Positions 26,375-35,464 are shown, counted from the first letter of the stretch. The stretch: 64,000 nt of DNA from Fibrisoma montanum (GCF_003583365.1 NZ_QXED01000002.1:558001-622000), one strand, 5' to 3'. A program made the numbers and translations. The notes: generated by a model not told the origin, from the sequence alone.

Positions 26375-27403
26375 ATGAAATTGCCCGTTTATTCAAAATA
26401 TGACCAGATACTGCAACTGATTTTCATTCCGATCAACAGTTGTATGTTAAGCTGGATCATGATCGGCAATATCTACTGGACAAACTGGGTTACGTTCGGT
26501 GGAGCAACCGGGCTGACGGCGGGGTTTACGTTTTCCGTCTGGATGGTCGGCAACTACATGGGGCTGAAGATCAACGCCAGGCACCCACATCCGCGGCAGT
26601 ACGTAATGCGGGCCTTGCTGCGTTTTATGGCGTCGGCGGCCAACGCGAGCCTGCACGCGCTGGTACTGTTCAATCTTTTCGTTCAGATTCGGCTGCCGGG
26701 TTTTACCGCCGACCCGCTCCGGTTGCTTTTCAGCGTGCTGTTTGTCGTGGTGTCGGTGGCTATCGTTATGATTGTTTATGAGACAGTGGATAGCTACGAC
26801 AACTGGCAGGAAGCGCAGCAGCAGATCGAGTCCCTGACCAAAACCCAGATGCAGGTGCAGCTGGATGCGCTCCGCCAGCAGGTCAATCCCCACTTCCTGT
26901 TCAACAGCCTCAATTCACTCACGGCCCTGATTGCTGAGGACCCCAAAAAAGCCGAAACCTTCAGTGAAGAACTCAGCACCGTGTACCGCTATCTGCTCCG
27001 AAGTAATGAAACCCCACTGGTCCCGCTGGCCAACGAGCTGGATTTTGCCAATTCATACTACCATCTGCTGAAAACGCGGCATGGCGAAGCCATATCGCTT
27101 ATAACCCGGATTCAGCCCGGCACCGAATCGCGCCAACTGCCTCCGCTCACCTTGCAACTACTGATCGAGAACGCGGTTAAACACAACATCATCCTGCCTC
27201 AGCAGCCATTGACGATCGCGTTGTCGACGGATGAGCAGCACCGCCTGGTGGTGAGCAACAATCTGCAGCGAAAACCCAGCCGGGGGCTGAGCAATGGGGT
27301 AGGGCTAAGTAACATTCTCACCAAATACCAGATGCTGGGCCAGCCTGCCCCCACCATCGAAGACGACGGACGCGAGTTTCGGGTGACCTTGCCGCTGGTG
27401 TAA
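26375..27403 (+). CDS. LytS/YehU-type sensor histidine kinase (paralogue)
   Basis: A 342-residue kinase paralogous to 17108-18157. It has four hydrophobic helices in residues ~15-145 (IFIPINSCMLSWIMIGNIYW, TGLTAGFTFSVWMVGNYMGL and two more). A coiled coil precedes phospho-acceptor His173 in QVNPHFLFNSLNSL, followed by N box LLIENAVKHN and G box NGVGLSNI. I chose ATG 26375 (MKLPVYSKYDQ); an in-frame start at 26192 would lie inside the terminator of the previous gene. A near-consensus -7 box (TACTTTTA, ~26339) lies just upstream. No LytTR regulator is adjacent. Confidence 0.88.
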   Translation: MKLPVYSKYDQILQLIFIPINSCMLSWIMIGNIYWTNWVTFGGATGLTAGFTFSVWMVGNYMGLKINARHPHPRQYVMRALLRFMASAANASLHALVLFNLFVQIRLPGFTADPLRLLFSVLFVVVSVAIVMIVYETVDSYDNWQEAQQQIESLTKTQMQVQLDALRQQVNPHFLFNSLNSLTALIAEDPKKAETFSEELSTVYRYLLRSNETPLVPLANELDFANSYYHLLKTRHGEAISLITRIQPGTESRQLPPLTLQLLIENAVKHNIILPQQPLTIALSTDEQHRLVVSNNLQRKPSRGLSNGVGLSNILTKYQMLGQPAPTIEDDGREFRVTLPLV

Positions 27404-27442
27404 GCCGGAGGGCGGACCGGATTGAGCCAATTGCCGTATTCC

Positions 27443-27892
27443 TTATTTCAAACGAGGATCAAAAGGATGAGGCTCAATGCTGATGAGTTGTAGATTTTTG
27501 TGTTCGGGATGTACCGGATTGAGCAGGTAATTATATTCAGTGGGCGATTGGGCGGAAGGTACCCGCATAATCTAGTGCTTACCTTCTCGAATCCACTGCT
27601 CAGCTATGTCGGCCAGTTCGTCCACATAAGGCCAGTTCTGCCAGCCGTCGGGCAACTCCGCTGACTCCTTGATTAATATGGATGAATCATCTGGCAGGCT
27701 TACCGTCACCAATGCTCTTCCCCGGGGCAACGCCGGCGAGTGAGCCAGTACCTCCAGCTTGGCTAGTGACACATGCTCGGTTAGATAAACAAGCGGTGTT
27801 CCGCGTCGGTGCCAGCGTCCCGGAGCAAACAATCCACCCGTACCGTTCAGGTCAGTAGCGTAGCGGTCATCAGCAATTCGATAAAGAATCAT
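27443..27892 (-). pseudogene. RES-domain toxin gene interrupted by an in-frame amber codon
   Basis: The first 106 codons (27892-27575) give MILYRIADDRYATDLNGTG, GRWHRRGTPLVYLTEHVSLA and EVLAHSPALP, the N-terminal part of a RES family NAD-degrading toxin with its Arg and Glu motifs. After KH there is a TAG (27574-27572), and the same frame continues IMRVPSAQSPTEYNYLLNPV to a TAA at 27445-27443. That is the conserved RES C-terminal region (VPSA...E.NYLLNP.HP), so a single stop splits an otherwise full-length 149-residue toxin. The Xre antitoxin gene lies 71 bp upstream and looks intact. I infer a disarmed toxin, unless the amber codon is read through. Confidence 0.85.
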
Positions 27893-27963
27893 GCGGTAAA
27901 ACTAATCGCGCCCAGCACGCAGTTTGCCAGTCTCTGTTTTTCGAGGGGACTGACTTTGAAATC

Positions 27964-28410
27964 TTATGAGAATATACCGTGAAGAATGCGATTCAACTCA
28001 TCCATGACGTATTGGCGGCCAAGCATCGAGGTAAGCATATCAATCGGGCGTTGATTCCCCATGGCAGGAATTTTTGTTTGGAGCCACGCATCAAAATCGG
28101 CCTGGTTTCGGAATACATCGATGCCTTTAGCGTACAGTTCCGATAAAGAAATAGCCTTCTCCGTCTCGTCCTGTGTTAACCTTGACTTAGCGCGTATACG
28201 GCGTTGGTAGGTACTCTCAGAAATTGCCAGAATGTGGCTCATTTCTTTGTTCGTGAAGCCGAAATTAGTCTGCAGGTAAGCAACCGATTCCATTGGTAAG
28301 CCTTCTTTGGCCACTTCCATAAGATCAAACTCATGGCGGACCGGCCTGCTGATAAAGCGATCACCGCCTAAGCCTTCAATTATTTTACGAATGGAAACCT
28401 GCATAGCCAA
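27964..28410 (-). CDS. Xre/MbcA/ParS-type antitoxin
   Basis: A 148-residue antitoxin of the RES/Xre type. The middle ([40 protein letters not shown]) is a helix-turn-helix of the Xre-like class. The C-terminal part ([20 protein letters not shown], then [28 protein letters not shown]) is the MbcA/ParS/Xre toxin-binding domain (former DUF2384). It should neutralise the RES toxin by blocking its active site and repress the operon promoter. The ATG at 28410 is followed by a second Met two codons later. The partner toxin next door carries a stop codon. Confidence 0.9.
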   Translation of the reverse strand: MAMQVSIRKIIEGLGGDRFISRPVRHEFDLMEVAKEGLPMESVAYLQTNFGFTNKEMSHILAISESTYQRRIRAKSRLTQDETEKAISLSELYAKGIDVFRNQADFDAWLQTKIPAMGNQRPIDMLTSMLGRQYVMDELNRILHGIFS

Positions 28411-28492
28411 TTGATAGTTTTATTTCTGTCATTTGATAACGGCTCGTCAAAGGTAATAATTCAATCGTGTAGTCAAAATACGGCGCTGTTAA

Positions 28493-28500
28493 TACCTTTG
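28493..28500 (+). promoter_or_regulatory. -7 promoter element of fumC
   Basis: TACCTTTG is an exact TAnnTTTG box, 40 bases before the fumC ATG at 28540. I see no clear TTG at the expected -33 distance. Confidence 0.45.
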
Positions 28501-28539
28501 CCCTCAATTCAATTAGTCCATAACTCATCCAGTCAATTC

Positions 28540-29940
28540 ATGGAGTATAGAATCGAGAAAGACACGATGGGCCAGGTGCAGGTGCCGGCCAATGTGTACT
28601 GGGGTGCCCAGACCCAGCGTTCCATCGAAAATTTTAAGATTGCCCAGGACATCAATACAATGCCCCGCGAGATCATCCGGGCGTTTGCGTACCTCAAAAA
28701 AGCGGCCGCGCTGACTAACCTCGACGCGGGTGTGCTGCCGCAGGACAAAGCCGAGCTGATCGGCCGTGTGTGCGACGAAATTCTGGAAGGTAAGCTCGAC
28801 GATCAGTTTCCGCTCGTGGTGTGGCAGACCGGATCGGGCACGCAGTCGAACATGAACGTCAACGAGGTGGTGGCGTATCGTGGACACGTACTGCAAGGGG
28901 GGCAGCTGACCGACGAGAAAAAGTTTCTGCACCCGAACGACGACGTCAACAAATCGCAGTCGTCGAACGATACGTTCCCGACGGCCATGCACATTGCCGC
29001 CTACAAAATTCTGCTGGACGTAACGATTCCAGGCATTACCAAGCTGCGGAATACGCTCGATGCCAAGGCGAAGGCCTTCATGCACGTAGTGAAGATCGGT
29101 CGTACGCACTTCATGGATGCCACCCCCCTGACCGTAGGGCAGGAGTTTTCGGGCTACGTATCGCAGCTCGACCACGGTCTGCGGGCCATCAACAACTCGC
29201 TGGCGCACCTGTCGGAGCTGGCGCTGGGTGGTACGGCCGTGGGAACGGGTATCAATACGCCCCCGAATTACGCCGAGAACGTAGCCAGACACATTGCCGA
29301 CCTGACGGGGCTGCCGTTCGTCACGGCCGAGAACAAGTTTGAGGCCCTGGCCGCTCATGATGCCATTGTCGAAGCGCATGGCGCGCTGAAAACCGTAGCA
29401 GCCAGTCTGATGAAGATCGGTAACGACATCCGGATGCTGTCGAGCGGTCCGCGGGCGGGCATTGGCGAACTCTTCATTCCCGACAATGAGCCGGGTAGCA
29501 GCATCATGCCGGGTAAGGTGAACCCAACCCAATGCGAAGCCATGACAATGGTAGCCGCGCAGGTCATGGGCAACGACGTAGCGATCAACATCGGGGGTAT
29601 GACCGGCCACTTCGAGCTGAACGTATTCAAACCGGTGATGATCTACAACTTCCTGCACTCGGCCCGGCTCATCGGTGACGTCTGCGTGTCGTTCAACGAC
29701 AAATGCGCCGAAGGGATACGCCCAATAGAGGAAAACATCACGAAGCACGTTAACAACTCGCTGATGCTCGTAACGGCGCTGAACACCAAGATTGGCTACT
29801 ACAAAGCCGCCGAAATTGCGCAGACGGCCCATAAAAACGGCTCGACGCTCAAGGAAACGGCCGTTCAGCTCGGCTACGTGACCCCCGAAGAATTCGATCA
29901 GTGGGTTGTGCCGGGCGATATGGTGGGTGAGATTAAGTAA
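28540..29940 (+). CDS. fumC: Class II fumarate hydratase
   Basis: A 466-residue cytosolic enzyme interconverting fumarate and malate in the TCA cycle, tetrameric and iron-independent in known members. Conserved blocks are [12 protein letters not shown] near the start, [48 protein letters not shown], and the catalytic flexible loop [23 protein letters not shown] 28540 ([16 protein letters not shown]) matches the family start; the frame is open back to 28411 but a -7 promoter box intervenes. Length is normal. A perfect 14-bp hairpin terminator follows. Confidence 0.97.
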   Translation: MEYRIEKDTMGQVQVPANVYWGAQTQRSIENFKIAQDINTMPREIIRAFAYLKKAAALTNLDAGVLPQDKAELIGRVCDEILEGKLDDQFPLVVWQTGSGTQSNMNVNEVVAYRGHVLQGGQLTDEKKFLHPNDDVNKSQSSNDTFPTAMHIAAYKILLDVTIPGITKLRNTLDAKAKAFMHVVKIGRTHFMDATPLTVGQEFSGYVSQLDHGLRAINNSLAHLSELALGGTAVGTGINTPPNYAENVARHIADLTGLPFVTAENKFEALAAHDAIVEAHGALKTVAASLMKIGNDIRMLSSGPRAGIGELFIPDNEPGSSIMPGKVNPTQCEAMTMVAAQVMGNDVAINIGGMTGHFELNVFKPVMIYNFLHSARLIGDVCVSFNDKCAEGIRPIEENITKHVNNSLMLVTALNTKIGYYKAAEIAQTAHKNGSTLKETAVQLGYVTPEEFDQWVVPGDMVGEIK

Positions 29941-29960
29941 GTTGAGACTTATGTTGGCTG

Positions 29961-29993
29961 ATGAGATGTCAGGCCCGGTGCCTGACATCTCAT
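29961..29993 (+). terminator. Hairpin terminator after fumC
   Basis: ATGAGATGTCAGGC (29961-29974) pairs perfectly with GCCTGACATCTCAT (29980-29993) around a 5-base loop, 20 bp after the fumC stop. The T-run that follows is weak (CATTTAGATTTCT). Confidence 0.75.
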
Positions 29994-30018
29994 CATTTAG
30001 ATTTCTCGGGAGGTATCA

Positions 30019-30693
30019 ATGCTTCGTTTACCGCTGTTTGTCGTCGTACTGATAGTAAGTGGATGTTTCAGTAAGACGCAGTTACTGGCTCAGGATACTA
30101 CGGCCAGCAAGACGACACTACTGTCTATGGACCTGGACAGACGATTGCAGACGTATCGTTCCGTTTACGATTTTAAAAAAGGTGAAGTTATAGCCAGTAT
30201 CGGCGCTGGTTCAGGTTACAATGAGATTGTTTACTCCCTGATGGCCGATAGCCTGTCGTTCTACCTGCAGGATATCGATGTGGCTGGACTTGATATTCAC
30301 GTACTGGAATCCAATGTGCAGCAGATCTATCAACGCGCAGGCCGCACCTACTGCAACACTACGTTTCTGACTATCAGAGGAAGCGAAACCAACACAAACC
30401 TGCCGGCGCAACTGTTCGACAAAATCATCGCTGAGCACAGTCTGCATGAGTTTACCCGACCTTCGGAGATGCTGCAAAGTATCCGGGCCAACCTAAAGCC
30501 CGGCGGTAGTTTTTTCGTTGAGGAACTGATTGCCAAACGACCGAACCGTACACATCCGGTTTGTCACAAAACATTTTTTACCGAGAAAACCCTCCACGCT
30601 TTACTTGATGCAAACGGCTTTCGGCTTGTCAATAAAACAGCCATCAGCCAGAAGATGGGCGGGGGAGTGGTATTTCAGTATCAGCTGCGGTAA
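30019..30693 (+). CDS. Methyltransferase-like protein with signal peptide
   Basis: A 224-residue protein that begins with an export signal (MLRLPLFVVVLIVSGC, with a lipobox-like SGC at 14-16, or cleavage near LLAQ). A class I SAM-methyltransferase-like domain follows. Motif I is EVIASIGAGSGYNEIVYSLM, the motif IV region is FDKIIAEHSLHEF, and post-motif sequence is LKPGGSFFVEELIAK. A SAM-dependent enzyme outside the cytoplasm would be unusual, since SAM is cytosolic. Either the domain has another role, or the N-terminus is a membrane anchor with the domain inside. Similar exported methyltransferase-like proteins occur in other Bacteroidota. It appears to stand alone after the fumC terminator. 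Confidence 0.7.
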   Translation: MLRLPLFVVVLIVSGCFSKTQLLAQDTTASKTTLLSMDLDRRLQTYRSVYDFKKGEVIASIGAGSGYNEIVYSLMADSLSFYLQDIDVAGLDIHVLESNVQQIYQRAGRTYCNTTFLTIRGSETNTNLPAQLFDKIIAEHSLHEFTRPSEMLQSIRANLKPGGSFFVEELIAKRPNRTHPVCHKTFFTEKTLHALLDANGFRLVNKTAISQKMGGGVVFQYQLR

Positions 30694-30795
30694 TGCGACC
30701 GACACGTTTTATTTAATTGAGCTTTAAGGCATCCTTAAGTTCGCTTTAACATCGGCTTGTCATATTTACTCTACAAAACTACAGTAGAAAAGCAG

Positions 30796-30999
30796 ATGGA
30801 ACGACCGCATACGATTTCAAGCAACTATTCCTGTTTCGACAGCCTGATGAGCGCTCTGCGTTTCACAAGTTCCCTGCCAGACGACCGGCCAACGGGTGTG
30901 TGCATCACCTATGGTCCCGACAAGCGCTACTACGTTGTTGAACCGGGCAATTTTCAGCAGCTCAGCGCCCTCGGTCACGAAGTGATCTCGCTTTTCTGA
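30796..30999 (+). CDS. Small hypothetical protein
   Basis: A predicted 67-residue soluble protein starting at ATG 30796 (MERPHTISSNYSCFDSLMSA). An in-frame start 39 bases upstream is possible but gives a less natural N-terminus. The sequence (VCITYGPDKRYYVVEPGNFQ, QLSALGHEVISLF) suggests a small alpha/beta fold; I do not recognise a family. It has normal base composition for the window and is followed by an intrinsic terminator at 31067-31098, supporting it as a real transcribed gene. Confidence 0.55.
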   Translation: MERPHTISSNYSCFDSLMSALRFTSSLPDDRPTGVCITYGPDKRYYVVEPGNFQQLSALGHEVISLF

Positions 31000-31066
31000 G
31001 GGTAGTGTGAAGTTCTCGAGGAGCCGGAAAAAAAGTTAGTACATCAGTTTGCCTAATCAAATAGCT

Positions 31067-31098
31067 AAAAAGCCGGGAGATTTTGCTCCTGGCTTTTT
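31067..31098 (+). terminator. Intrinsic terminator
   Basis: AAAAAGCCGGGAG (31067-31079) pairs with CTCCTGGCTTTTT (31086-31098) with one G-T pair, followed by further T. It lies 68 bp after the small hypothetical gene. Confidence 0.75.
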
Positions 31099-31177
31099 GT
31101 TTGTTCGGGATTTAAGTAAACTTGAGTGAACAGAGATTAATTCGTTCCTAAAACTCAGCTTCCCAGCCCCTTCTCTA

Positions 31178-32836
31178 ATGAACACGTCATTCCCTGTGCC
31201 GTTTCAGGTGCCGTATCCGGTTAGCCCCCGCTTCTCGAAACCCGTTGTTTATTTCTCCATGGAAATCGCCGTCGATCAGGCGCTCAAAACCTATTCGGGT
31301 GGCCTGGGCTTTCTGGCGGGATCGCACATGAAAAGCGCTTATGAACTGGGTCAGAACCTGATCGGTGTCAGCGTGTTGTGGAAGTACGGCTACTACGATC
31401 AGATCCGAAAGACCGATAACGCCATGGACGTGCAGTTTCGGGAGAAGATTTACTCGTTTCTCGAAAACACCGGCATTGAATTTACGATCGAAGTGTTCCG
31501 GAGGCCGGTGCGGGTGCGGGCCTACTATCTGAAACCGGATACGTTTCAGACGGTGCCGTTGTTTTTTCTGACGACCGACATTGACGGCAATGACCAGGCT
31601 ACCCGATTGATTTCGTACCGGCTCTACGACAATGACGTGCGGCTCAAAATCGCCCAGTGCATGCTGCTCGGGTTGGGGGGCGCAAAACTGGTCGATGCGC
31701 TCGGCTTTGCGCCAGACGTATTTCACTTCAACGAAGCCCACGCGTTACCGGCGGCTTTTCATCTGTTTCAGCAGGTCGGCGAGGTGGAGAAGGTCCGCGA
31801 AAAACTGGTGTTCACGACCCATACGCCCGAGGAGGCCGGCAACGAAAAACACGATATCAACCTGCTGAACGACATGGGCTTCTTCGGAGCACTGCCGCTG
31901 CCGATGGTGCGGGAGATCAGCGGCATCCACGACGATGTGTTCAACCACTCGCTCGTGGCGCTGCGGCTAAGCCGACTGGCCAATGGCGTTTCCAGCCTCC
32001 ACGGCGAGGTGTCGCGGCAGATGTGGGGTCGTTACGACGGGATTTGCCCCATCATTCACGTGACCAACGCCCAGAACCAGCGGTACTGGACCGATCCGGC
32101 CATCGAAGCCGCCCGACTCGCGGGGGATGCCGACGCCATAGCTGAGCGTAAGAAAGAATTGAAAGCTCCCCTGTTTCAGGTAGTGGCTGACCAGGTCGGT
32201 AAGCTGTTCGACCCCAACGTACTGACGCTGGTCTGGGCGCGCCGGTTTGCCGCGTACAAACGCCCTGATTTGCTGACCGAAGATGCCGATCGATTCGCAC
32301 GGCTGCTGAACCAAACGAAGTATCCGATTCAACTGATCTGGGCGGGTAAGCCCTATCCGATGGATGGAGGAGCTACCGAAATCTTTAACCGACTCTATTT
32401 CTTGAGTCACCTGTTCCCGAACATGGCCGTACTGACCGGCTACGAACTGGCGCTGTCAAAATTGCTGAAAGATGGAGCCGACGGCTGGCTCAACACGCCC
32501 ATCGTGACCCGCGAGGCATCGGGCACCAGCGGTATGACGGCCGCCATGAACGGGGCCGTAAACATCTCGACAAACGATGGCTGGATCCGGGAGTTTGCAA
32601 AACCCGGCGAAAACAGTTTTCTGGTACCCACAGCCGATCCTGAGCTGCCCTACTACGCCCGCGATGCCCATGACCGCGATCACCTGTTTTCTCTGCTGGA
32701 AGACGAAATCTTGCCGATGTACTACGAGCGTCCGGCCGACTGGCAGGCTCTGGTGCTGCGCAGCATGAACGACGTGAACGCCTTTTTTGGGGCCAATCGG
32801 ATGGCGGAGGAGTATTATGAACAGGTCTACCGGTGA
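31178..32836 (+). CDS. glgP: Alpha-glucan family phosphorylase (GT35)
   Basis: A 552-residue cytosolic protein of the shorter GT35 class, found in Bacteroidota and thermophiles (TIGR02094 type; about 550 rather than 800 residues). Conserved blocks are PVVYFSMEIAVDQALKTYSG, GGLGFLAGSHMKSA, HFNEAHALPAAF, TTHTPEEAGNEKHD, WARRFAAYKRPDLL and the C-terminal EASGTSGMTAAMNGAVN. The family phosphorolyses alpha-1,4-glucans to glucose-1-phosphate. At the position where classical phosphorylases have the PLP-binding lysine (GTGNMK), this protein has Thr454, so PLP-dependent activity is uncertain. Members with this sequence may use another mechanism. It appears monocistronic. Confidence 0.85.
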   Translation: MNTSFPVPFQVPYPVSPRFSKPVVYFSMEIAVDQALKTYSGGLGFLAGSHMKSAYELGQNLIGVSVLWKYGYYDQIRKTDNAMDVQFREKIYSFLENTGIEFTIEVFRRPVRVRAYYLKPDTFQTVPLFFLTTDIDGNDQATRLISYRLYDNDVRLKIAQCMLLGLGGAKLVDALGFAPDVFHFNEAHALPAAFHLFQQVGEVEKVREKLVFTTHTPEEAGNEKHDINLLNDMGFFGALPLPMVREISGIHDDVFNHSLVALRLSRLANGVSSLHGEVSRQMWGRYDGICPIIHVTNAQNQRYWTDPAIEAARLAGDADAIAERKKELKAPLFQVVADQVGKLFDPNVLTLVWARRFAAYKRPDLLTEDADRFARLLNQTKYPIQLIWAGKPYPMDGGATEIFNRLYFLSHLFPNMAVLTGYELALSKLLKDGADGWLNTPIVTREASGTSGMTAAMNGAVNISTNDGWIREFAKPGENSFLVPTADPELPYYARDAHDRDHLFSLLEDEILPMYYERPADWQALVLRSMNDVNAFFGANRMAEEYYEQVYR

Positions 32837-32842
32837 GCCGAG

Positions 32843-33358
32843 TTAACGCGCCGTAGCTGAACGGAAAAGCATAGCTACTCCATTCATGCAGTAGCGGAGG
32901 CCGGTGGGTTCAGGACCATCCTCAAATACGTGGCCCAGGTGCGCGTCGCAAACGGAACAGCGTACCTCGGTCCGATTTCCATCGGGCTCGGTATAGATCG
33001 CATTCGGAACGAGAGGTTTATAGAAGCTCGGCCAGCCCGTACCCGATTCAAACTTCGTTTGTGATGCAAATAACGGGTTGCGACAGCCCGCGCAGACATA
33101 CGTCCCTGCTTGGTGTTCGTGCGTGAGCGGACTGCTGTTAGGCCATTCCGTTCCCCGGTTCCGCATCACGCGGTATTGCGACCAGGTCAGCAGCTTCCGC
33201 CATTCCGCATCCGTTTTTTCAACCCGTCGGTTGCCCGGCGACGTAGCGTCGGCCGGTCGGCGGTGGGGTAGACGGGGGAGGGCAAAAAACGTTCCGTAGG
33301 CCCACAAGCCTCCCGCCAGCAGTAGGGCAATCAGCAGGAATAAGCGGTTCTGTTTCAT
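32843..33358 (-). CDS. msrB: Peptide-methionine (R)-S-oxide reductase, membrane-anchored
   Basis: A 171-residue enzyme that reduces methionine-R-sulfoxide in proteins. An N-terminal hydrophobic segment (LFLLIALLLAGGLWAYG, residues 5-22) should anchor it in or export it across the inner membrane. The MsrB domain follows with zinc cysteines 89/92 (CAGC) and 134/137 (CSVC), the substrate motif GTGWPSF, and catalytic Cys157 in RYCMNG. ATG 33358 gives a clean anchor; an earlier in-frame ATG at 33400 overlaps the MoxR stop by 4 bases and cannot be excluded. Envelope repair of oxidised proteins is the likely job. Confidence 0.9.
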   Translation of the reverse strand: MKQNRLFLLIALLLAGGLWAYGTFFALPRLPHRRPADATSPGNRRVEKTDAEWRKLLTWSQYRVMRNRGTEWPNSSPLTHEHQAGTYVCAGCRNPLFASQTKFESGTGWPSFYKPLVPNAIYTEPDGNRTEVRCSVCDAHLGHVFEDGPEPTGLRYCMNGVAMLFRSATAR

Positions 33359-33396
33359 AGCTCTACCTACCAAACAGAACCACCGGGCCGTCAGGT

Positions 33397-34371
33397 TCAA
33401 CTACCGATCGCTACCTTTCGCAGAATGGAATCAATGACCTGCAAGGTCGACACACCGTCGGCTTCTGCTTCGTAGTTGAGCATGATACGGTGGTTAAATA
33501 CGTCGGGGGCCACCTCCTTGATGTCCTCCGGCAATACGTAGTCGCGCCGGTCGAAATAAGCGAGGGCTTTGGCGGCCAGGTTCAGGTTGATACTGGCCCG
33601 GGGCGATACGCCGAACTGAATGTAGCGGGCTTCGTCGCGGAGGTTATACTCCATCGGTCGGCGCGTCGCGAACACCAGTTCGATGATGTAGCGTTCGAGG
33701 GTTTCGGAGATATTGATGCCGTTTATCTCATCCCGGATGGCTACCAGATCCTCTTTGTCGAGCACGGGCCGGACCTCATAGTCGAAGTTCATGTTCGACA
33801 TCCGGCGCATCACCTCCAGTTCATCTTCCTTGCTTAGGTAATCGACGAACACTTTCATCATGAACCGGTCGACCTGGGCTTCGGGCAGCGGATACGTACC
33901 TTCCTGCTCTACGGGGTTCTGCGTAGCGAGCACCAGAAACGGCCGGTCGAGTACAAACGTTTCCTCGCCGATGGTCACCTGTTTTTCCTGCATCGCTTCG
34001 AGCAGGGCGGCCTGCACTTTTGCCGGCGACCGGTTTACCTCATCGGCCAGAATCAGATTGGCAAAGATGGGTCCCTGCTTCACCTCAAACTCGGCGGTTT
34101 TCTGGTTGAAAATCATGGTGCCGATCAGATCGGCAGGCAGCAGGTCCGGTGTAAACTGGATCCGTTGAAAGTCAAGGTCCAACACCTTCGCCAGCGTATT
34201 GATGGTCAGTGTTTTGGCCAAGCCGGGCACCCCTTCCAGCAGGATATGACCGCCGGTGAACAGGCCGATCAGCAGCCGGTTGAGCAGGCGATCCTGCCCC
34301 ACCACAATCTGGCTCATCTCGTTGAACACCTCGCGGATTTTTGTATGGTATGTAAATGTCGTCGCTTGCAT
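33397..34371 (-). CDS. MoxR family AAA+ ATPase
   Basis: A 324-residue cytosolic AAA+ ATPase. Visible motifs are IVVGQDRLLNRLLIGLFTGG, Walker A GVPGLAKT, Walker B NLILADEVNRSP, sensor 1 PFLVLATQNPVEQEGTYPLP and the MoxR-typical EAQVDRFMMKV. Proteins of this family act as chaperones that activate or assemble other complexes, often with DUF58 and von Willebrand A-domain partners encoded next to them. No such partner is adjacent here: msrB is downstream and prmC upstream. ATG 34371 (MQATTFTYHTKIREVF) is preferred over an in-frame start 96 bases earlier. Confidence 0.92.
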   Translation of the reverse strand: MQATTFTYHTKIREVFNEMSQIVVGQDRLLNRLLIGLFTGGHILLEGVPGLAKTLTINTLAKVLDLDFQRIQFTPDLLPADLIGTMIFNQKTAEFEVKQGPIFANLILADEVNRSPAKVQAALLEAMQEKQVTIGEETFVLDRPFLVLATQNPVEQEGTYPLPEAQVDRFMMKVFVDYLSKEDELEVMRRMSNMNFDYEVRPVLDKEDLVAIRDEINGINISETLERYIIELVFATRRPMEYNLRDEARYIQFGVSPRASINLNLAAKALAYFDRRDYVLPEDIKEVAPDVFNHRIMLNYEAEADGVSTLQVIDSILRKVAIGS

Positions 34372-34387
34372 TGGTTGTAGTTTGTAG

Positions 34388-34463
34388 TTTGCAGTGAGTA
34401 GTTTGCCATTGATTAACACCGCCACTACGACACGCCGGTCAATGACGAACCACTCACTACAAA
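34388..34463. repeat. Imperfect inverted repeat between prmC and the moxR-type gene
   Basis: Arms of 25 bp at 34388-34412 and 34439-34463 match at 21 positions, and all four differences are transitions. The arms are built from TTTG(C/T)AGTGAGT-like sequence, resembling the TTTGTAG/CTACAAA arms between rplU and rpmA. Confidence 0.65.
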
Positions 34464-34478
34464 TCAATTAAACAGGAA

Positions 34479-35327
34479 CTAAAACGTGGCCCGAATGCTG
34501 CGGTCTTTCCCGTGGATGTCTTTGTACACCTGAATCTGCCGGAAGCCGCGTTCCTCAAAAACCTGACGGGTTGCCTCGCCGAAACGTTCGTTGATTTCAA
34601 CGTAACAGGCCCCGTCTTTCGTCAGGTGACGGGTGCAAAAATCAGCGACGGCTTTGTAGAATACCAGTGGGTCGTTGTCGTCGACAAACAAAGCCAGTCC
34701 GGGTTCATAATCCAGTACGTTGCGATCCATAGCGGCCGCTTCCGACCGCGTGACATAGGGCGGGTTACTCACCACGCAGTCAAATTTGCGCAGTTCGGCG
34801 TCTGTTACGTTCAGAATGTCCTGTTTTTCGAACGTAACGTCGGCGTTGAGCTGATCGGCATTGCGCCGGGCCATAGCCAGGGCTTCGTCGGATACGTCCC
34901 AGCCCATCACATCGGCCTGCGGGATGAACCGGGCCAGCGTGACGGCAATGCAGCCGCTGCCGGTACCGATGTCCAGAATCTTGACGGAATCCGTGCGTTC
35001 GGTAAAGTCGTGCATAATCAGCCGGACCAGGTCTTCGGTCTCGGGGCGCGGAATGAGCACATCGGGCGAAACTTCAAACTCCAGCCCGCAGAAAATCGTC
35101 GTGCCGATAACGTGCTGAATGGGTTCCTGGCGGTTGAGCCGGTTCACGATCTGCGACCAGTCCGGCTCGGTCCGGTTAGGTGGTAAAGGTTTATCCGTCA
35201 GTACGTCGGTCTTGCGCAGGCCGAAGTAATGATCCAGTAACATAAAGGCCATCTCCCGGGCTTCTTCGGGCGGATACCCCTTTATTTGTTGCGTGAGTTG
35301 TTGATATAGTGGTTTGGCCGTCGCCAT
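34479..35327 (-). CDS. prmC: Peptide chain release factor N5-glutamine methyltransferase
   Basis: A 282-residue cytosolic SAM-dependent enzyme that methylates the GGQ glutamine of release factors. The N-terminal helical domain (residues ~1-75) precedes the catalytic fold with PRPETEDLVRLIM, motif I ILDIGTGSGCIAVTLAR and the diagnostic VVSNPPYVTRSE. ATG 35327 (MATAKPLYQQLTQQ) matches family starts; an upstream in-frame start adds 32 unconserved residues. It lies on the minus strand, divergent from ribD. Confidence 0.95.
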   Translation of the reverse strand: MATAKPLYQQLTQQIKGYPPEEAREMAFMLLDHYFGLRKTDVLTDKPLPPNRTEPDWSQIVNRLNRQEPIQHVIGTTIFCGLEFEVSPDVLIPRPETEDLVRLIMHDFTERTDSVKILDIGTGSGCIAVTLARFIPQADVMGWDVSDEALAMARRNADQLNADVTFEKQDILNVTDAELRKFDCVVSNPPYVTRSEAAAMDRNVLDYEPGLALFVDDNDPLVFYKAVADFCTRHLTKDGACYVEINERFGEATRQVFEERGFRQIQVYKDIHGKDRSIRATF

Positions 35328-35464
35328 TCGATTCAGTCTGGTAATATTAATTTTGTGTAAAACTAAAGAAGTTTTCGGTTTACGGTTTACCGTGACCGGT
35401 TTTGGGCGCTGTGTATTTCCCAAAAAATTGACGACTAAAACCTTACAAAAAGATTCCCCTGCCT

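Noticed and set aside
28525-29988. 487-codon minus-strand frame opposite fumC
   Set aside because: The fumC translation is diagnostic; the opposite frame is a by-product of high-GC codon use.
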